A stretch of DNA of 64,000 bases from an uncultured Muribaculaceae bacterium (GCA_910584525.1 CAJUAT010000003.1:27737-91736); one strand, 5' to 3'; positions 26,575-35,822 are shown, counted from the first letter of the stretch. Notes: a model not told the origin generated them from the sequence alone. Numbers and translations: made by a program.

Positions 26575-26690
26575 GTACGAAATTTGATTTCTTGTCCCAT
26601 ATCAGGCATATGGCCACAAGCGACGCCAACACGCCCATAAAGGTGGAACTGTTGCCGTTGAAGATAGCGCAGGAAAGCATGATAGTCGAT
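26575..26690 (-). pseudogene. C-terminal remnant of a membrane protein (O-antigen polymerase-like)
   Basis: About 38 codons in one minus-strand frame read IMLSCAIFNGNSSTFMGVLA then SLVAICLIWDKK, like the last transmembrane segment and tail of a polymerase-type protein. An in-frame TAA lies just upstream and the downstream end runs into a GTTCTCC-type repeat. It is too short to be a gene by itself; read as the remains of a replaced one. Confidence 0.45.
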
Positions 26691-26696
26691 TATGAG

Positions 26697-26792
26697 TCAG
26701 AGAAGCTTGCCGAGTTTCCTTTTCATATGAAGCAGGAACGGCTTTGTGTCTCTCCAATTTCACCATAACAAGGTGTCGGTAGTTGTAATTAC
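26697..26792 (-). pseudogene. C-terminal remnant of an unidentified gene with an internal stop
   Basis: A minus-strand frame reads VITTTDTLLW, a TGA, then NWRDTKPFLLHMKRKLGKLL and a stop. The composition is protein-like (basic tail as in glycosyltransferases or FemAB-like proteins) but it is interrupted. It directly abuts the end of the FemAB/BioF2-like gene, which suggests a gene swap at this spot. Confidence 0.35.
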
Positions 26793-26793
26793 C

Positions 26794-27855
26794 TTATTTT
26801 TGGGGGAGAGCAGTAATGTACCGCCTGATATTCATGATTTTTCTCTTTAGGGTTGTCTTCGAATCTTTACTTGTTACGGTCAGGCTGTTTACGTGCTTAT
26901 AGCCGTTGCTCCAGCCGGATTTGTATGTTTCGTCGCCTCGCAGATGGTCGAATGTTGCGTATCCCAGTTTTATAGCGCGCAGCACAAGATGGTATAGGTG
27001 AATCTTTACGGGTGAGAATTTCAGGTAATCCTGATTCCCTGCAGGCATATAATAATAGTATGTGCCGTTGAATGAGAAACCGAGATGCCATGCGATTTCA
27101 ACATCGCCACATTTAAGAACCGAGAAATGGACCACGCCTTCCTTAAGACCATATTTCAAAAGATTCTCATGGAAATGAGGAGCCTTGTAAGCATTGGGCC
27201 ATCGTAGAGTGTGTTGGCGCATAAATTCGGCACAAGTATCTTTCGGGATACTTTCAAAGTCGCGATATTCAACGATTCGCAGTTCTCCATGTTCATTTAT
27301 GCGTCTTATCTGACGGCGAATATCGCCCCGCAGGGATGTGCTGAAAAACGACATCAATGCCTCCTCGTTGTCGATATCCTTTAAATCAAGGTAAGGGCAC
27401 ATCTCATTCTGCACCCAACCCTCGGAAGAGGGAAGGACATTATCGGTCACGCCGTCGAGACATATGATGTCGAAACTGAATTGATTTTGAAGAAACACTT
27501 TCAGTTCTTCCAAGAACTGCTTGATTTCGGCGTTGTCCGGAATTCTTTGGAACAGAGGATCATGATAATCATAATCGCTGTAACCAATGGCTATTATGTT
27601 TTTGAGGAATGCGTGTTTCCAGTTGCGCCTCCATAGTGCCATAGGGAATACAACGTGATTATTATGAGAATTTCCTGTCACTATGAAAAAGTCGATATGC
27701 CGTAATGGTCTGTATGTCTCTATCCACGCCTCCATGAGCGCGGGATGGAAGAACACATGACTGTCGGCAGACGAAGTCACAGCATCATCCAAAAGTCGAC
27801 GTACCTCATCGTCAACTTTACCAAATTCCTTAATACTGAATTTCCAATCACTCAT
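26794..27855 (-). CDS. FemAB/BioF2-like GNAT-superfamily acyltransferase
   Basis: 353 aa. The N-terminal half includes DSHVFFHPALMEAWIETYRP. The C-terminal half has the acceptor/CoA-type block VVHFSVLKCGDVEIAWHLGFSFNGTYYYYMPAGNQDYLKFSPVKIHLYHLVLRAIKLGY followed by the F-D-h-L-R-G-D-E-x-Y-K motif TFDHLRGDETYKSGWSN. That motif is characteristic of the BioF2-like/CelD cellulose-type acetyltransferase group of FemAB-like proteins. In polysaccharide loci such enzymes probably N-acylate an amino sugar. The substrate here is unknown. Confidence 0.82.
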   Translation of the reverse strand: MSDWKFSIKEFGKVDDEVRRLLDDAVTSSADSHVFFHPALMEAWIETYRPLRHIDFFIVTGNSHNNHVVFPMALWRRNWKHAFLKNIIAIGYSDYDYHDPLFQRIPDNAEIKQFLEELKVFLQNQFSFDIICLDGVTDNVLPSSEGWVQNEMCPYLDLKDIDNEEALMSFFSTSLRGDIRRQIRRINEHGELRIVEYRDFESIPKDTCAEFMRQHTLRWPNAYKAPHFHENLLKYGLKEGVVHFSVLKCGDVEIAWHLGFSFNGTYYYYMPAGNQDYLKFSPVKIHLYHLVLRAIKLGYATFDHLRGDETYKSGWSNGYKHVNSLTVTSKDSKTTLKRKIMNIRRYITALPQK

Positions 27856-28040
27856 AAAGCATTGTTTTTTGACAGGAGAATGGGAGAACAGGAGGATTAG
27901 ACATGATTTTTGACGAATGAATAGGAATGATGGTATAATTTTGATAGTAGTATATTAAGTCGGCTCTTCCGTTGGTGAAAGAATACTCAACCCTTCTGTT
28001 TTGTCAGAAATCGAGTAAGTTATACTGTCGAAAAAGAGAG

Positions 28041-28763
28041 TTAGCGGACTTTGAAGTACAGTTCGCGTTTGGCACTGTTGGCTTCGAGGAAGAGTGGGGG
28101 GAGCACTCCGCTCCACGGTTTGCCGCATGGCGCGAGAGGGGAGACGTAGGCATCCATTGCCTTAAGTTTCAATGCATGCTCTTCCGGAGTCATCGGCAAC
28201 CGACGCGCATTATGCCAGTCGAGACCTCGCCATACATTGTAATACCACATCCACACGCAGTATTCCCAGATTTCCGCTGATGCCGGAGCAATATCCCTGA
28301 CAATCTTGGCCGTATTGATATGGTCAGGCCATCCCTCGCCCCAATGGGGTACAAATACAGACTCCGGATTTATATCAGCGACAAGCTGTCGCAGTTTCTT
28401 CACTTCCGGGTCATTGCCGTTGATATTGCCGTCGGCAAAATTCAGCTCATGAATATGCGATTCCGGAATGCCGAGAATCGTGAGGGCATTCCGTGTAAGC
28501 CGCCGTCGCGCTTTTATAATTTCTTCCTTGGAAGTATTGCAGCAACTGGTATGAGAGCCTTCACCTCCTGTCATGACAACGATATGAGGAATCCGACCCT
28601 GCCGCACAAGTCGCGCAATCAACCCTCCGCAACCTATCACCTCGTCATCCGGATGAGGAGCAAATATCAACACATTCGTATCTATGCCAATTTCATGTAA
28701 ACCTGATAATCTGAACTGTTTAGTCAGAATTATCAGTTGTCGTAGAAAATTCTTTATCGACAT
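28041..28763 (-). CDS. PIG-L family deacetylase
   Basis: 240-aa LmbE/PIG-L-type zinc-dependent N-deacetylase. The metal-binding motif is FAPHPDDEVIGCGGLIARL near residue 33, with further ligands in VFVPHWGEGWPDHINTAKIV (the H-x-x-H region of the family). It removes acetyl from N-acetyl amino sugars, which fits the neighbouring FemAB-like transferase: deacetylation followed by a different N-acylation. The 3' end lies in GTTCTCC-type repeat DNA (27870-28035). The start 25 bp after the flippase stop suggests co-transcription. Confidence 0.9.
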   Translation of the reverse strand: MSIKNFLRQLIILTKQFRLSGLHEIGIDTNVLIFAPHPDDEVIGCGGLIARLVRQGRIPHIVVMTGGEGSHTSCCNTSKEEIIKARRRLTRNALTILGIPESHIHELNFADGNINGNDPEVKKLRQLVADINPESVFVPHWGEGWPDHINTAKIVRDIAPASAEIWEYCVWMWYYNVWRGLDWHNARRLPMTPEEHALKLKAMDAYVSPLAPCGKPWSGVLPPLFLEANSAKRELYFKVR

Positions 28764-28787
28764 TATAATCTAAAAAATGAGATGTGC

Positions 28788-30215
28788 TTACTTCCGTAAG
28801 TTGCGCAATTCTTTAACTTCGGGGAATTTGAATATTATAGCGCCAAATACATACACAATAATACCAACACTCACAGAACAAATAAGAGATATGATGCCAT
28901 TGCCTAACAAAGTTGCCATTGATTTTGCAAATATGTACATTACAATGCATAAAATTAGTGTATTACCAACATCTTTAATTTGGCGGAATATACTCATTTT
29001 TAAAAATTTACCAGTATAATATGTATTCCAGACCAAACTAAGAAGAGATCCTATTATACTACCATAGCATAACATTTTTAAACCGAAAGGAACTGTTGCG
29101 GCAAGAATGATGACTCCTTGAATTTTTTTAATCACCTCAAGTCGAAAAAACAAATCGCTTCGGCCGATGACGGCTAAATAATTCAGGTTTATGGCATGAA
29201 TAGGATACCACATCTCCGCAAAAACAATTATTGATAGAAGAGATGCGGTAAAAATCCATTTATCAGTATATAGGATTGTTACAAGAGGATATGCTACCGC
29301 ACCCATTCCCATGCATAGGGGAAAGATAATGAACGCTGATAGTTTGATAATTCTACGGTAACCGTCTTTAAGAGCTTCTGTATCGTTCTGCAATTTACTG
29401 AGTGTAGGGAATGTTACGGATTGTAATATGGATGTCGGCATTGAAGATGTCAAACGGGATAGACCATATGATCTATCATAAAATGCCAAATCAGAAGCTT
29501 TATATATTTTCCCAATCACCATGGTAGATATATTTCCATATATACCTCCGAGAAGTTGAGATGCAAACAATTTGGAAGAAAATCCAAATAACTCTTTTAG
29601 GCTACTTTTTGAGATTATAAATGAAGGTCTCCACTTTACTTGGTGCCAAAAACAAATGGTTGTTATGGTAGTCAATGTGAGATTCTGATATACGAGAGCC
29701 CAGACTTTAAAATCTTTATAAGCAAGGACAATACCAACTATACCAGATATCAATAGTCCTAAAAGATTATATTTAGTCATAGCCTTGAAGTTCATCTTTG
29801 ATGTGAGGATAGTTCGATGAACTCCTGATAGAGAGCCAATTATCAAGCCGGAAGCTGTAACTCTCAATATCAAGGACAGGGTGGGCATAGAATAGAATGA
29901 AGCTATAGCAGGTGCACAAAAAAACAGTATTATGTAACATAATACTGAGATTATAATATTTACCCAATATACACTGCTATAATCTTCTTGAGTGCAATCA
30001 AGTTTTCGTATGAGTGCAGTTGAGAATCCTGCATTAATAAAGATATCTGAGATGCTTATAAAGACAGCAAGCATTGCAATCATACCGAATTGATCCGGCA
30101 TGATTAGCCTTGCCAATATTACGGATACAACAAAAGTTATACATTGTCTGCCACCGGTCTCGGCTAACTGCCAAAGAATTCCTTTAACCGCCTTTTGTTT
30201 GAGGTTTTCAGACAT
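28788..30215 (-). CDS. Polysaccharide flippase, Wzx/MOP family
   Basis: 475 aa, about 12-14 membrane helices. The N-terminus KQKAVKGILWQLAETGGRQCITFVVSVILARLIMPDQFGMIA is the standard start of WzxC/lipopolysaccharide exporters, and MNFKAMTKYNLLGLLISGI is another family segment. It should move the lipid-linked repeating unit to the periplasm, where the Wzy-like protein (23598-24965) polymerises it. The gene is AT-rich compared with its downstream neighbours, as is the GT2 gene upstream. Confidence 0.92.
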   Translation of the reverse strand: MSENLKQKAVKGILWQLAETGGRQCITFVVSVILARLIMPDQFGMIAMLAVFISISDIFINAGFSTALIRKLDCTQEDYSSVYWVNIIISVLCYIILFFCAPAIASFYSMPTLSLILRVTASGLIIGSLSGVHRTILTSKMNFKAMTKYNLLGLLISGIVGIVLAYKDFKVWALVYQNLTLTTITTICFWHQVKWRPSFIISKSSLKELFGFSSKLFASQLLGGIYGNISTMVIGKIYKASDLAFYDRSYGLSRLTSSMPTSILQSVTFPTLSKLQNDTEALKDGYRRIIKLSAFIIFPLCMGMGAVAYPLVTILYTDKWIFTASLLSIIVFAEMWYPIHAINLNYLAVIGRSDLFFRLEVIKKIQGVIILAATVPFGLKMLCYGSIIGSLLSLVWNTYYTGKFLKMSIFRQIKDVGNTLILCIVMYIFAKSMATLLGNGIISLICSVSVGIIVYVFGAIIFKFPEVKELRNLRK

Positions 30216-30281
30216 AGTGTGAATTATCGGCCGATTAATATTATTTAATCAGAAATCCGTAAGAAGCTACAAATATTATGA

Positions 30282-31232
30282 TTATATCTTAATATTAAAT
30301 CCCATCACGCGAAGCATGGTCTTTATAAGAATCACATTATAAGACCACTTGAATCGATAATTACAAATTCCTTTGGAAAGACTCGCCATGGAAGGGGAGA
30401 GACATAGACAATCAATAATGTATTGACGTTTGGCAGATTGTTTTCCGTATATCAGCCATTGCTTTTTTTCGTAATCAGTGAGACTGTTTTCAGGAAGGTC
30501 TTCTATGATAAGATATTGGCATAGTCTCTCTGATTTATATTTTGCAAGATTGTTTTGGCTGAATGTTTCATTATTGCCATGAATCCGCCAGAAATACGCA
30601 TCATCTATCGTTACGACGACATGACCTAAAACAGAATATCTAATTACGCCGTGGAAGTCTGACTGAATACCGGAATATGTGTAACACTTCCCGTCTTTTA
30701 AAGCAAGCTCTCTTTTATAGAGTGCTCCTTGATGAGAAAAATATGCTCCGTGGAAAAGATTCTTAAAATATTCAACACCATCAAGTATATAGGTGTCCTT
30801 GGCTATACACTTGATGGCTAAATCTTTAATGTTTTGTGAAAATCCATGTAGGGCATGACAACACACTATTTTGGGGTCTGATGAGACATATTTCATTAGT
30901 CGCGAAATATATCTATTATCGGTATAAAAATCGTCTCCATCAAGGTTAATGACCCATTCCCCTGTGGCAAGATCATATAAAGTGTGATGATAATTGCCGA
31001 CTCTACCTAAATTTCGTGCGTTCCTGAAATATCTAAATCTTGTATCTGTTTCGTATTTTTTGGCTATTATCCCTGTTTTATCTTTAGAAAAATCGTCAGA
31101 TACAATTACTTCCAGATTGGGATAATCCTGGTTTAACGAGCTTTCTATAGCTTCTCCTATATAATCTTCCTGATTATATGTAGGTATCATTATAGTTACT
31201 TTAGGGTATGTTTTCATATGCTTTGGCTTCAT
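30282..31232 (-). CDS. GT2-family glycosyltransferase
   Basis: 316 aa. GT-A fold: PKVTIMIPTYNQEDYIGEAI, VIVSDDFSKDKTGIIAKKY, and metal-site block WVINLDGDDFYTDNRYI. An alternative start is the second Met (31217), since the first five residues add nothing to the fold. It is AT-rich and is followed by the flippase after 66 bp. It transfers a sugar to the growing lipid-linked unit; specificity unknown. Confidence 0.9.
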   Translation of the reverse strand: MKPKHMKTYPKVTIMIPTYNQEDYIGEAIESSLNQDYPNLEVIVSDDFSKDKTGIIAKKYETDTRFRYFRNARNLGRVGNYHHTLYDLATGEWVINLDGDDFYTDNRYISRLMKYVSSDPKIVCCHALHGFSQNIKDLAIKCIAKDTYILDGVEYFKNLFHGAYFSHQGALYKRELALKDGKCYTYSGIQSDFHGVIRYSVLGHVVVTIDDAYFWRIHGNNETFSQNNLAKYKSERLCQYLIIEDLPENSLTDYEKKQWLIYGKQSAKRQYIIDCLCLSPSMASLSKGICNYRFKWSYNVILIKTMLRVMGFNIKI

Positions 31233-31263
31233 ATATAGTTTTTAATATAGTTTGTGCTAAAAA

Positions 31264-32259
31264 TTATTTTTCGAATTTGAATCCGTTGCATATATACCTT
31301 CCGAATCCTTGTGTCAGGTGCTTAATCGTAGGCCAGGGTGTATATACAAACATTTTCCACGCGGTAGTTATATTCTTAGGAAATAGATCCCACCTTGATA
31401 GCATGGTGCCTACGCACCTCGGAATAGTGATTTGTTTACACGCTTTTTCATAATCTCCGCCTATCAATTTCCCCAATTGGATTACGGTAAGGTTTGCATT
31501 TGTCGGATCGTGAGAGATAGCAGCTACGGCACCTGTATTATGCTTATTGTACACACTTAATGCTTCGCCGAAATTCCATAATTTACCATAATGATCTGCG
31601 GCCAATATTAACTGACCATCTCCGAATGCCGCATTTTTTATGTATGCGATTTTACGATAAAAATCACTATTCAACACTTCCGTACGCATTACAATTGATG
31701 CTGTAGGAATATTTTCGGTGACTCTTCCATCAGAAATCCTTATTTGGCCAGTAGTTGGCAATCCGATAACAATATCTTCATGAGTTCCATTTTCATAACG
31801 GCCTATCGCATTATGACAGCTGAGTGTATATTCTGGCTGAGTTTCAAGAATATCCACCTGTTTCTGGAGCTTTTCGGGGCTGGTCCAGTAGTCGTCGCCT
31901 TCGCAATAGGCGACGTATTTGGCGCCGGTGGCGTTGATGGCGGCGTTCATCACGGCGCCCAAAGAGCCGTCGGGCTGTGAATACTGGTTCTCTTCCTCGA
32001 AGATGGGCTTGATGATGTCGGGATATTTTTCGGCGTACTCGCGCAGGATGGCGGCGGTCCCGTCGGTCGACTTGTCTTCGTGCACTATCGCCACATACGG
32101 AAAGTCGGTCTGCTGGCTCACGAATCCTTCCAGTGCGTCGCGCAGGAATCGCTCGTGGTTGTAAGTGATGCAGTGGATGGCCACCAGAGGACGCTGAATC
32201 TCACAATCAGCCTTGATTTTATCTATATAAATCTGTGCTATGCTGTTTACTGTTCCCAT
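31264..32259 (-). CDS. GT2-family glycosyltransferase
   Basis: 331 aa from the ATG at 32259 (MGTVNSIAQIYIDKIKADCE). The fold starts at PLVAIHCITYNHERFLRDAL, with VAIVHEDKSTDGTAAIL and metal-site block YVAYCEGDDYWTSPEKLQKQV. A longer frame to 32415 is rejected because its extra 52 codons translate intergenic repeat DNA. The first half is GC-rich and the second half AT-rich, another mosaic gene. It is the first polysaccharide gene downstream of the DUF262 operon. Confidence 0.9.
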   Translation of the reverse strand: MGTVNSIAQIYIDKIKADCEIQRPLVAIHCITYNHERFLRDALEGFVSQQTDFPYVAIVHEDKSTDGTAAILREYAEKYPDIIKPIFEEENQYSQPDGSLGAVMNAAINATGAKYVAYCEGDDYWTSPEKLQKQVDILETQPEYTLSCHNAIGRYENGTHEDIVIGLPTTGQIRISDGRVTENIPTASIVMRTEVLNSDFYRKIAYIKNAAFGDGQLILAADHYGKLWNFGEALSVYNKHNTGAVAAISHDPTNANLTVIQLGKLIGGDYEKACKQITIPRCVGTMLSRWDLFPKNITTAWKMFVYTPWPTIKHLTQGFGRYICNGFKFEK

Positions 32260-32361
32260 ATTCTTATATCTCACGTTAACGACAGAGGATTTATTATATC
32301 TTGTATTGTTTTTTTCAAGACCGATGCCTCGTGGAAGGTAACCCCCGATGCTCCTTCTATG

Positions 32362-32590
32362 TATCACAGAACTGAACCGGAACTGCACCGAAAGTTCACA
32401 GAACTTTGGCCACACTAATTTACAGAGTGCTCACAGAAGCGGCAGGGAGAAGATAATTTTGAATTTATGAATGTTGAATTTTGAATTGAGTGCCGCTTGT
32501 GTGACTTGCCTCGTAGAGGCAAGTCATGGTTAACCCCGCCTTTACGGGCTACGACGGCGCCAGCCGGCGATAGCGAGTCAGGTATTGGGC
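32362..32590. repeat. Left copy of a ~220-bp direct repeat flanking the DUF262/ATPase/PLD operon
   Basis: Reads TATCACAGAACTGAACCGGA then ACTGCACCG, CACAGAACTTTGGCCACACT, CACAGAAGCGGCAGGGAGAA, GATAATTTTGAATTTATGAA, then a palindrome TTGCCTCGTAGAGGCAA and ATGGTTAACCCCGCCTTTAC. The right copy (35823-36040) matches it almost base for base in the same orientation. The last 75 bp are the element also found at 15870-15950. Confidence 0.85.
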
Positions 32591-32599
32591 TTACCCGAC

Positions 32600-32725
32600 T
32601 CTCCCGTTCTCCCGTTCTCCGGTCAAAAGAGGCAGTTCTACCATCAGATAAGCTTACCCGACTCTCCCGTTCTCCCGTTCTCCTGTCAAAAAGACGAGTC
32701 GTTTCTCCCGTCTATGAGGGGCGTG
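32600..32725. repeat. GTTCTCCCGTC-family repeats downstream of the PLD-like gene
   Basis: Two units of ACCCGACTCTCCCGTTCTCC plus CGTTCTCC, 60 bp apart, and two short units (GTTCTACCATC, GTTTCTCCCGTC). They lie immediately after the stop of the PLD-like gene. Confidence 0.7.
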
Positions 32726-32736
32726 GCCTGGCGGCC

Positions 32737-33474
32737 TTACGCCTTCTTGCGGTAACGGTTGAACCGCACTTCGTCTATCGGCCTCAAGATGTAGGTGAAA
32801 TCGGTTGTGGTCTCTCCAAGATGGTCAAGGCCGCTCGTCATGATAATCTCCACCTCTCCGTCAACTATCATGTAACGGTCATGATAGCCCTTTAAATCTT
32901 TACGCTCCGTAAAAGTCCACTTGTCACAGTGCCTTTTCAGCGATTCCAGAAGCTTGGCCGGCATCGCATTGTACTCGATCTCAAGTTTCTTTTGAGGAAG
33001 AATCTCTTTCAGCAGCCTGTCCAAGGTAGACTTTTCCGACAGATAATTGTCGTAGACAAGTACCTTTTTTGCATGTGAGAGAATCGACTTTATATGAGTC
33101 TTCCCGAAGTCGCGGACTTCGGCCATGTCAAAAGTAGCCGAATAATTGTTCTCCAGCTTGGGCTGCTTCATTATATTCACATACGGGAAATCATTTCTGG
33201 TTTTGCTCAGTATCACACGGTTGGTTGAATTGAGCAACGCCAGCTCTTCCAGACTTTGCCGTGTAAGTCCGTTGCGGGCCATCTGCTCCTTCTCGTTGGC
33301 TGGAATCTCTATACCGCATCGTTCCGCCTGTGCTATGTTGAATACAAGACCATTATTGTAATAATGAAACAGCTTTTTCACCACTGCCAGATCCACTGCT
33401 TCGCCATTCCGGATTTTGTGATAGTCCGTGAACAGGTCATCATCCATTACCGTACCTTTCGACCGTCGTGCCAT
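32737..33474 (-). CDS. PLD-like nuclease-domain protein (third gene of candidate defence operon)
   Basis: 245 aa. The C-terminal part reads KGYHDRYMIVDGEVEIIMTSGLDHLG (about residues 200-225), a single PLD-type catalytic block with H-x-R in place of H-x-K, as in MIT_C-like/PLD domains. Upstream it has KVLVYDNYLSEKSTLDRLLKEIL, a likely first strand and helix of the same fold. A single block means it would act as a dimer if catalytic. The N-terminal 90 residues are helical and unassigned. It begins 8 bp after the ATPase gene, so is co-translated with it. An effector nuclease role is inference. Confidence 0.72.
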   Translation of the reverse strand: MARRSKGTVMDDDLFTDYHKIRNGEAVDLAVVKKLFHYYNNGLVFNIAQAERCGIEIPANEKEQMARNGLTRQSLEELALLNSTNRVILSKTRNDFPYVNIMKQPKLENNYSATFDMAEVRDFGKTHIKSILSHAKKVLVYDNYLSEKSTLDRLLKEILPQKKLEIEYNAMPAKLLESLKRHCDKWTFTERKDLKGYHDRYMIVDGEVEIIMTSGLDHLGETTTDFTYILRPIDEVRFNRYRKKA

Positions 33475-33482
33475 AGTGCGCT

Positions 33483-34493
33483 TTATTCCATTTCAAGCAG
33501 TTCGTCAAGAGTGGCGTCAAAGAAGCCGGTGGGGAAGTCAGGCTCGAAACGGTATCTGTCGTTTACCCTGATTCGCAGGAAGTTATCGTTGACCGACGCC
33601 TTGTAATATATTGCCATGTCGTCACGTTTGAGGTTCCCCTTGAATGTCTCATACTGAAGCCGGTTCAGAAGATGTTCGCAGTGGGTCTCGACAATAAGCT
33701 GAATACCCGCATTGGCTATGTACACGAAGAACTGGGCAAGCCGCGACTGTGCGGCAGGATGCAGATGTATCGCGGGGTTCTCCACCATCACCACATCTCC
33801 TTTCTCTGCCCGGAGACACATAATCAGTATCTTGGCCAGAGATGACACGCCCACACCAAGCTGTCGCGGCGAAAGCTGGTCAAGCAATCCGGATTTGTAC
33901 AATACCTGTACCTGTTGCGACGTTACCTTCTGACTGCTCATCTCCAGCTCCATACCGAGTATATAGCCGAGCCAGTAGTCAACTTGTGATGAAAGCGTGT
34001 CGGAGTCCTTAACAACCCTTAAGGCAGGAATCACTTCGTTTGACTTTTCCTCTTCAAATGTGCCGAACAGAAATTCGCCCTTTATTCCCGATTTATATTG
34101 ACCCGAAACCTTTTCCAGATTATCGTATGCCGAACGGTTGGCGTTGAGGTAATAGACATTCTTTTCCGCCTCCATGGGATAGGGCGTTTCCCCATGCACC
34201 TCCGCCAAGCCATCTTTGACCACAATCCCCAGTGAATTTCCGTCGCTATCGGTCAGCTCAACTTCTACCGTCTTGGCGTTGACGTTACGGTTGCGGATAT
34301 GTGCGAAATCCAGCTCGCATTCCTGCAGAAGATATCCTGCTGCAGGCGACAGATGTTGCAGAACAGCCAATATGGCCTGCAGACATGAAGACTTGCCCGT
34401 GGAGTTGAGCCCGGTGAATATGGTCAGCGGCCTAAGCTCGAATGTCTCTTCTCCTATAGCCTTGAAATTCTTTATGTATAGTCTCGAAATCAT
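33483..34493 (-). CDS. AAA ATPase of the OLD/RecF-like type with DUF3696-like tail
   Basis: 336 aa. SMC/RecF-type ATPase: MISRLYIKNFKAIGEETFELRPLTIFTGLNSTGKSS gives Walker A near residue 30, a signature-like LSPRQLGVGVSSLAKIL, Walker B VVMVENPAIHLHPAAQSRLAQFF and H-loop LIVETHCEHLLNRLQ. The tail FEPDFPTGFFDATLDELLEME resembles the end of DUF3696 proteins. No TOPRIM nuclease domain is visible, so it needs a partner for catalysis; the PLD-like protein is the obvious one. It lies between DUF262 (26 bp upstream) and the PLD-like gene (8 bp downstream). Confidence 0.87.
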   Translation of the reverse strand: MISRLYIKNFKAIGEETFELRPLTIFTGLNSTGKSSCLQAILAVLQHLSPAAGYLLQECELDFAHIRNRNVNAKTVEVELTDSDGNSLGIVVKDGLAEVHGETPYPMEAEKNVYYLNANRSAYDNLEKVSGQYKSGIKGEFLFGTFEEEKSNEVIPALRVVKDSDTLSSQVDYWLGYILGMELEMSSQKVTSQQVQVLYKSGLLDQLSPRQLGVGVSSLAKILIMCLRAEKGDVVMVENPAIHLHPAAQSRLAQFFVYIANAGIQLIVETHCEHLLNRLQYETFKGNLKRDDMAIYYKASVNDNFLRIRVNDRYRFEPDFPTGFFDATLDELLEME

Positions 34494-34519
34494 TTTTGAA
34501 TTGCTCTAAGGAACGCACT

Positions 34520-35632
34520 CTAAAGATTGCTCAGGAATTCCCCTGCCTGTTCATAGCGCCACAACACGTTTTTTGAGGTGTCGACATTCCCCTGTTCCTG
34601 CAGCCATGAGTCAAGTTCATGCTTGAAATTGCCCAATGATTCTTTTATCATCGGCACATCGTCTCTGACTGCAGGGTCGGTGAATATATATGACATCACT
34701 TCGAAAAGCGGCATGTTGACAGCCCTTCTCTTTGCGCCGGGTGTCTCGGGTTCAAAGCGGAAGGCATCCTCTCCCAATACTTCATGACACCTCCTGAAGG
34801 CATCCTTGAACGTCAGCACGAGCTCGTCGACTGTCGCTTTTGAATCATCCCGGTTAAACCATACCATCACCTTTGCAAGGAAGTCGTCGATGTCGCTCTT
34901 ATACTCTATCTGCTCGTTGGATTCATCCCTCATCATGCCCGGTCGGCTGAACAGCATGTAGAAAGCCATGGCACGCAACAACGCGTACTGGTCCTTCATC
35001 CGCTTTGGCGATATACCACGGCCGGTTGCTTTCCGGAACTCTTCTGACCTCGTAACCTCTTTGAGCGCTTTGGTAATGTAGCCATTGTACAGGGCATTAC
35101 GCATTTCCTGATGTGTTAGTTTGGTGCCTCCTCTGTTCACTCTGTCGAAGATGTCATATTTCACCCTTTCCGGCGTCGGCGGCTGGATGATGTAGAAGGT
35201 AAGCTGATAATCTTCAAACAGTCCCTGAAGCACCGGGTCAAGAGCCGAAAAACGGTGGTCATTGAGATTATGGAGTATCTTCAAATCGCGTAAGGCGAAT
35301 TTCCCGTTAAGATACTGCAGCAACGCCGTGATGCGCTGCCGACCGTCCACTACCTGCATTATGCCGTTTTTGGCTTGATACAGATAAATCACGGGGATAG
35401 GAATGCCCATGAGGACCGATTCCACCAGTTCGGCGCCCTGTATGGATTTCCATACATTGTTGCGTTGAAAATCCGGGTCGATTTTCAGCGTCTTACGCTT
35501 CTCCACAAGTGTCTTCAGATGCGAGATGGAATACTGTTCCTTGGCTATTCTTATCTTCGCATCCGGATATATGGAGACGGAGGACGGCAGTTCCTCATTC
35601 TCAAGTATGTCATCATCCTTTGCAGCGTCCAT
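34520..35632 (-). CDS. DUF262 domain protein (ParB-like DGQQR fold)
   Basis: 370 aa. The DUF262 domain is clear: FQRNNVWKSIQGAELVESVLMGIPIPVIYL and the signature MQVVDGRQRITALLQYLNG near residue 115. The family shares the ParB/Srx fold and forms the N-terminal half of GmrSD-type IV restriction enzymes, but here no DUF1524 HNH part is present; the C-terminal half is helical (DIDDFLAKVMVWFNRDDSKATVDELV). It is the first gene of a three-gene unit. In this set it could sense modified DNA or nucleotides (inference). Confidence 0.88.
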   Translation of the reverse strand: MDAAKDDDILENEELPSSVSIYPDAKIRIAKEQYSISHLKTLVEKRKTLKIDPDFQRNNVWKSIQGAELVESVLMGIPIPVIYLYQAKNGIMQVVDGRQRITALLQYLNGKFALRDLKILHNLNDHRFSALDPVLQGLFEDYQLTFYIIQPPTPERVKYDIFDRVNRGGTKLTHQEMRNALYNGYITKALKEVTRSEEFRKATGRGISPKRMKDQYALLRAMAFYMLFSRPGMMRDESNEQIEYKSDIDDFLAKVMVWFNRDDSKATVDELVLTFKDAFRRCHEVLGEDAFRFEPETPGAKRRAVNMPLFEVMSYIFTDPAVRDDVPMIKESLGNFKHELDSWLQEQGNVDTSKNVLWRYEQAGEFLSNL

Positions 35633-35822
35633 AATTATTTGAGCTTGATTGCAATCTCTTCGGGGGAGTCCTCACTCACAAAATTAGCCAAAACTTCTGA
35701 TTCACACAAAATCACGCGCATGAATCTCGCAGAGTTTTCTTCTTTGTATCACAGATCTGAACCGGAACTGCACCGGAACTGCACCGGAATTGCACCGAGA
35801 GTTCACAGTCTTTATCTTTATA

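Noticed and set aside
32260..32415. N-terminal extension of the GT2 gene at 31264
   Set aside because: The extra 52 codons translate intergenic repeat DNA; the GT2 fold starts after the ATG at 32259.
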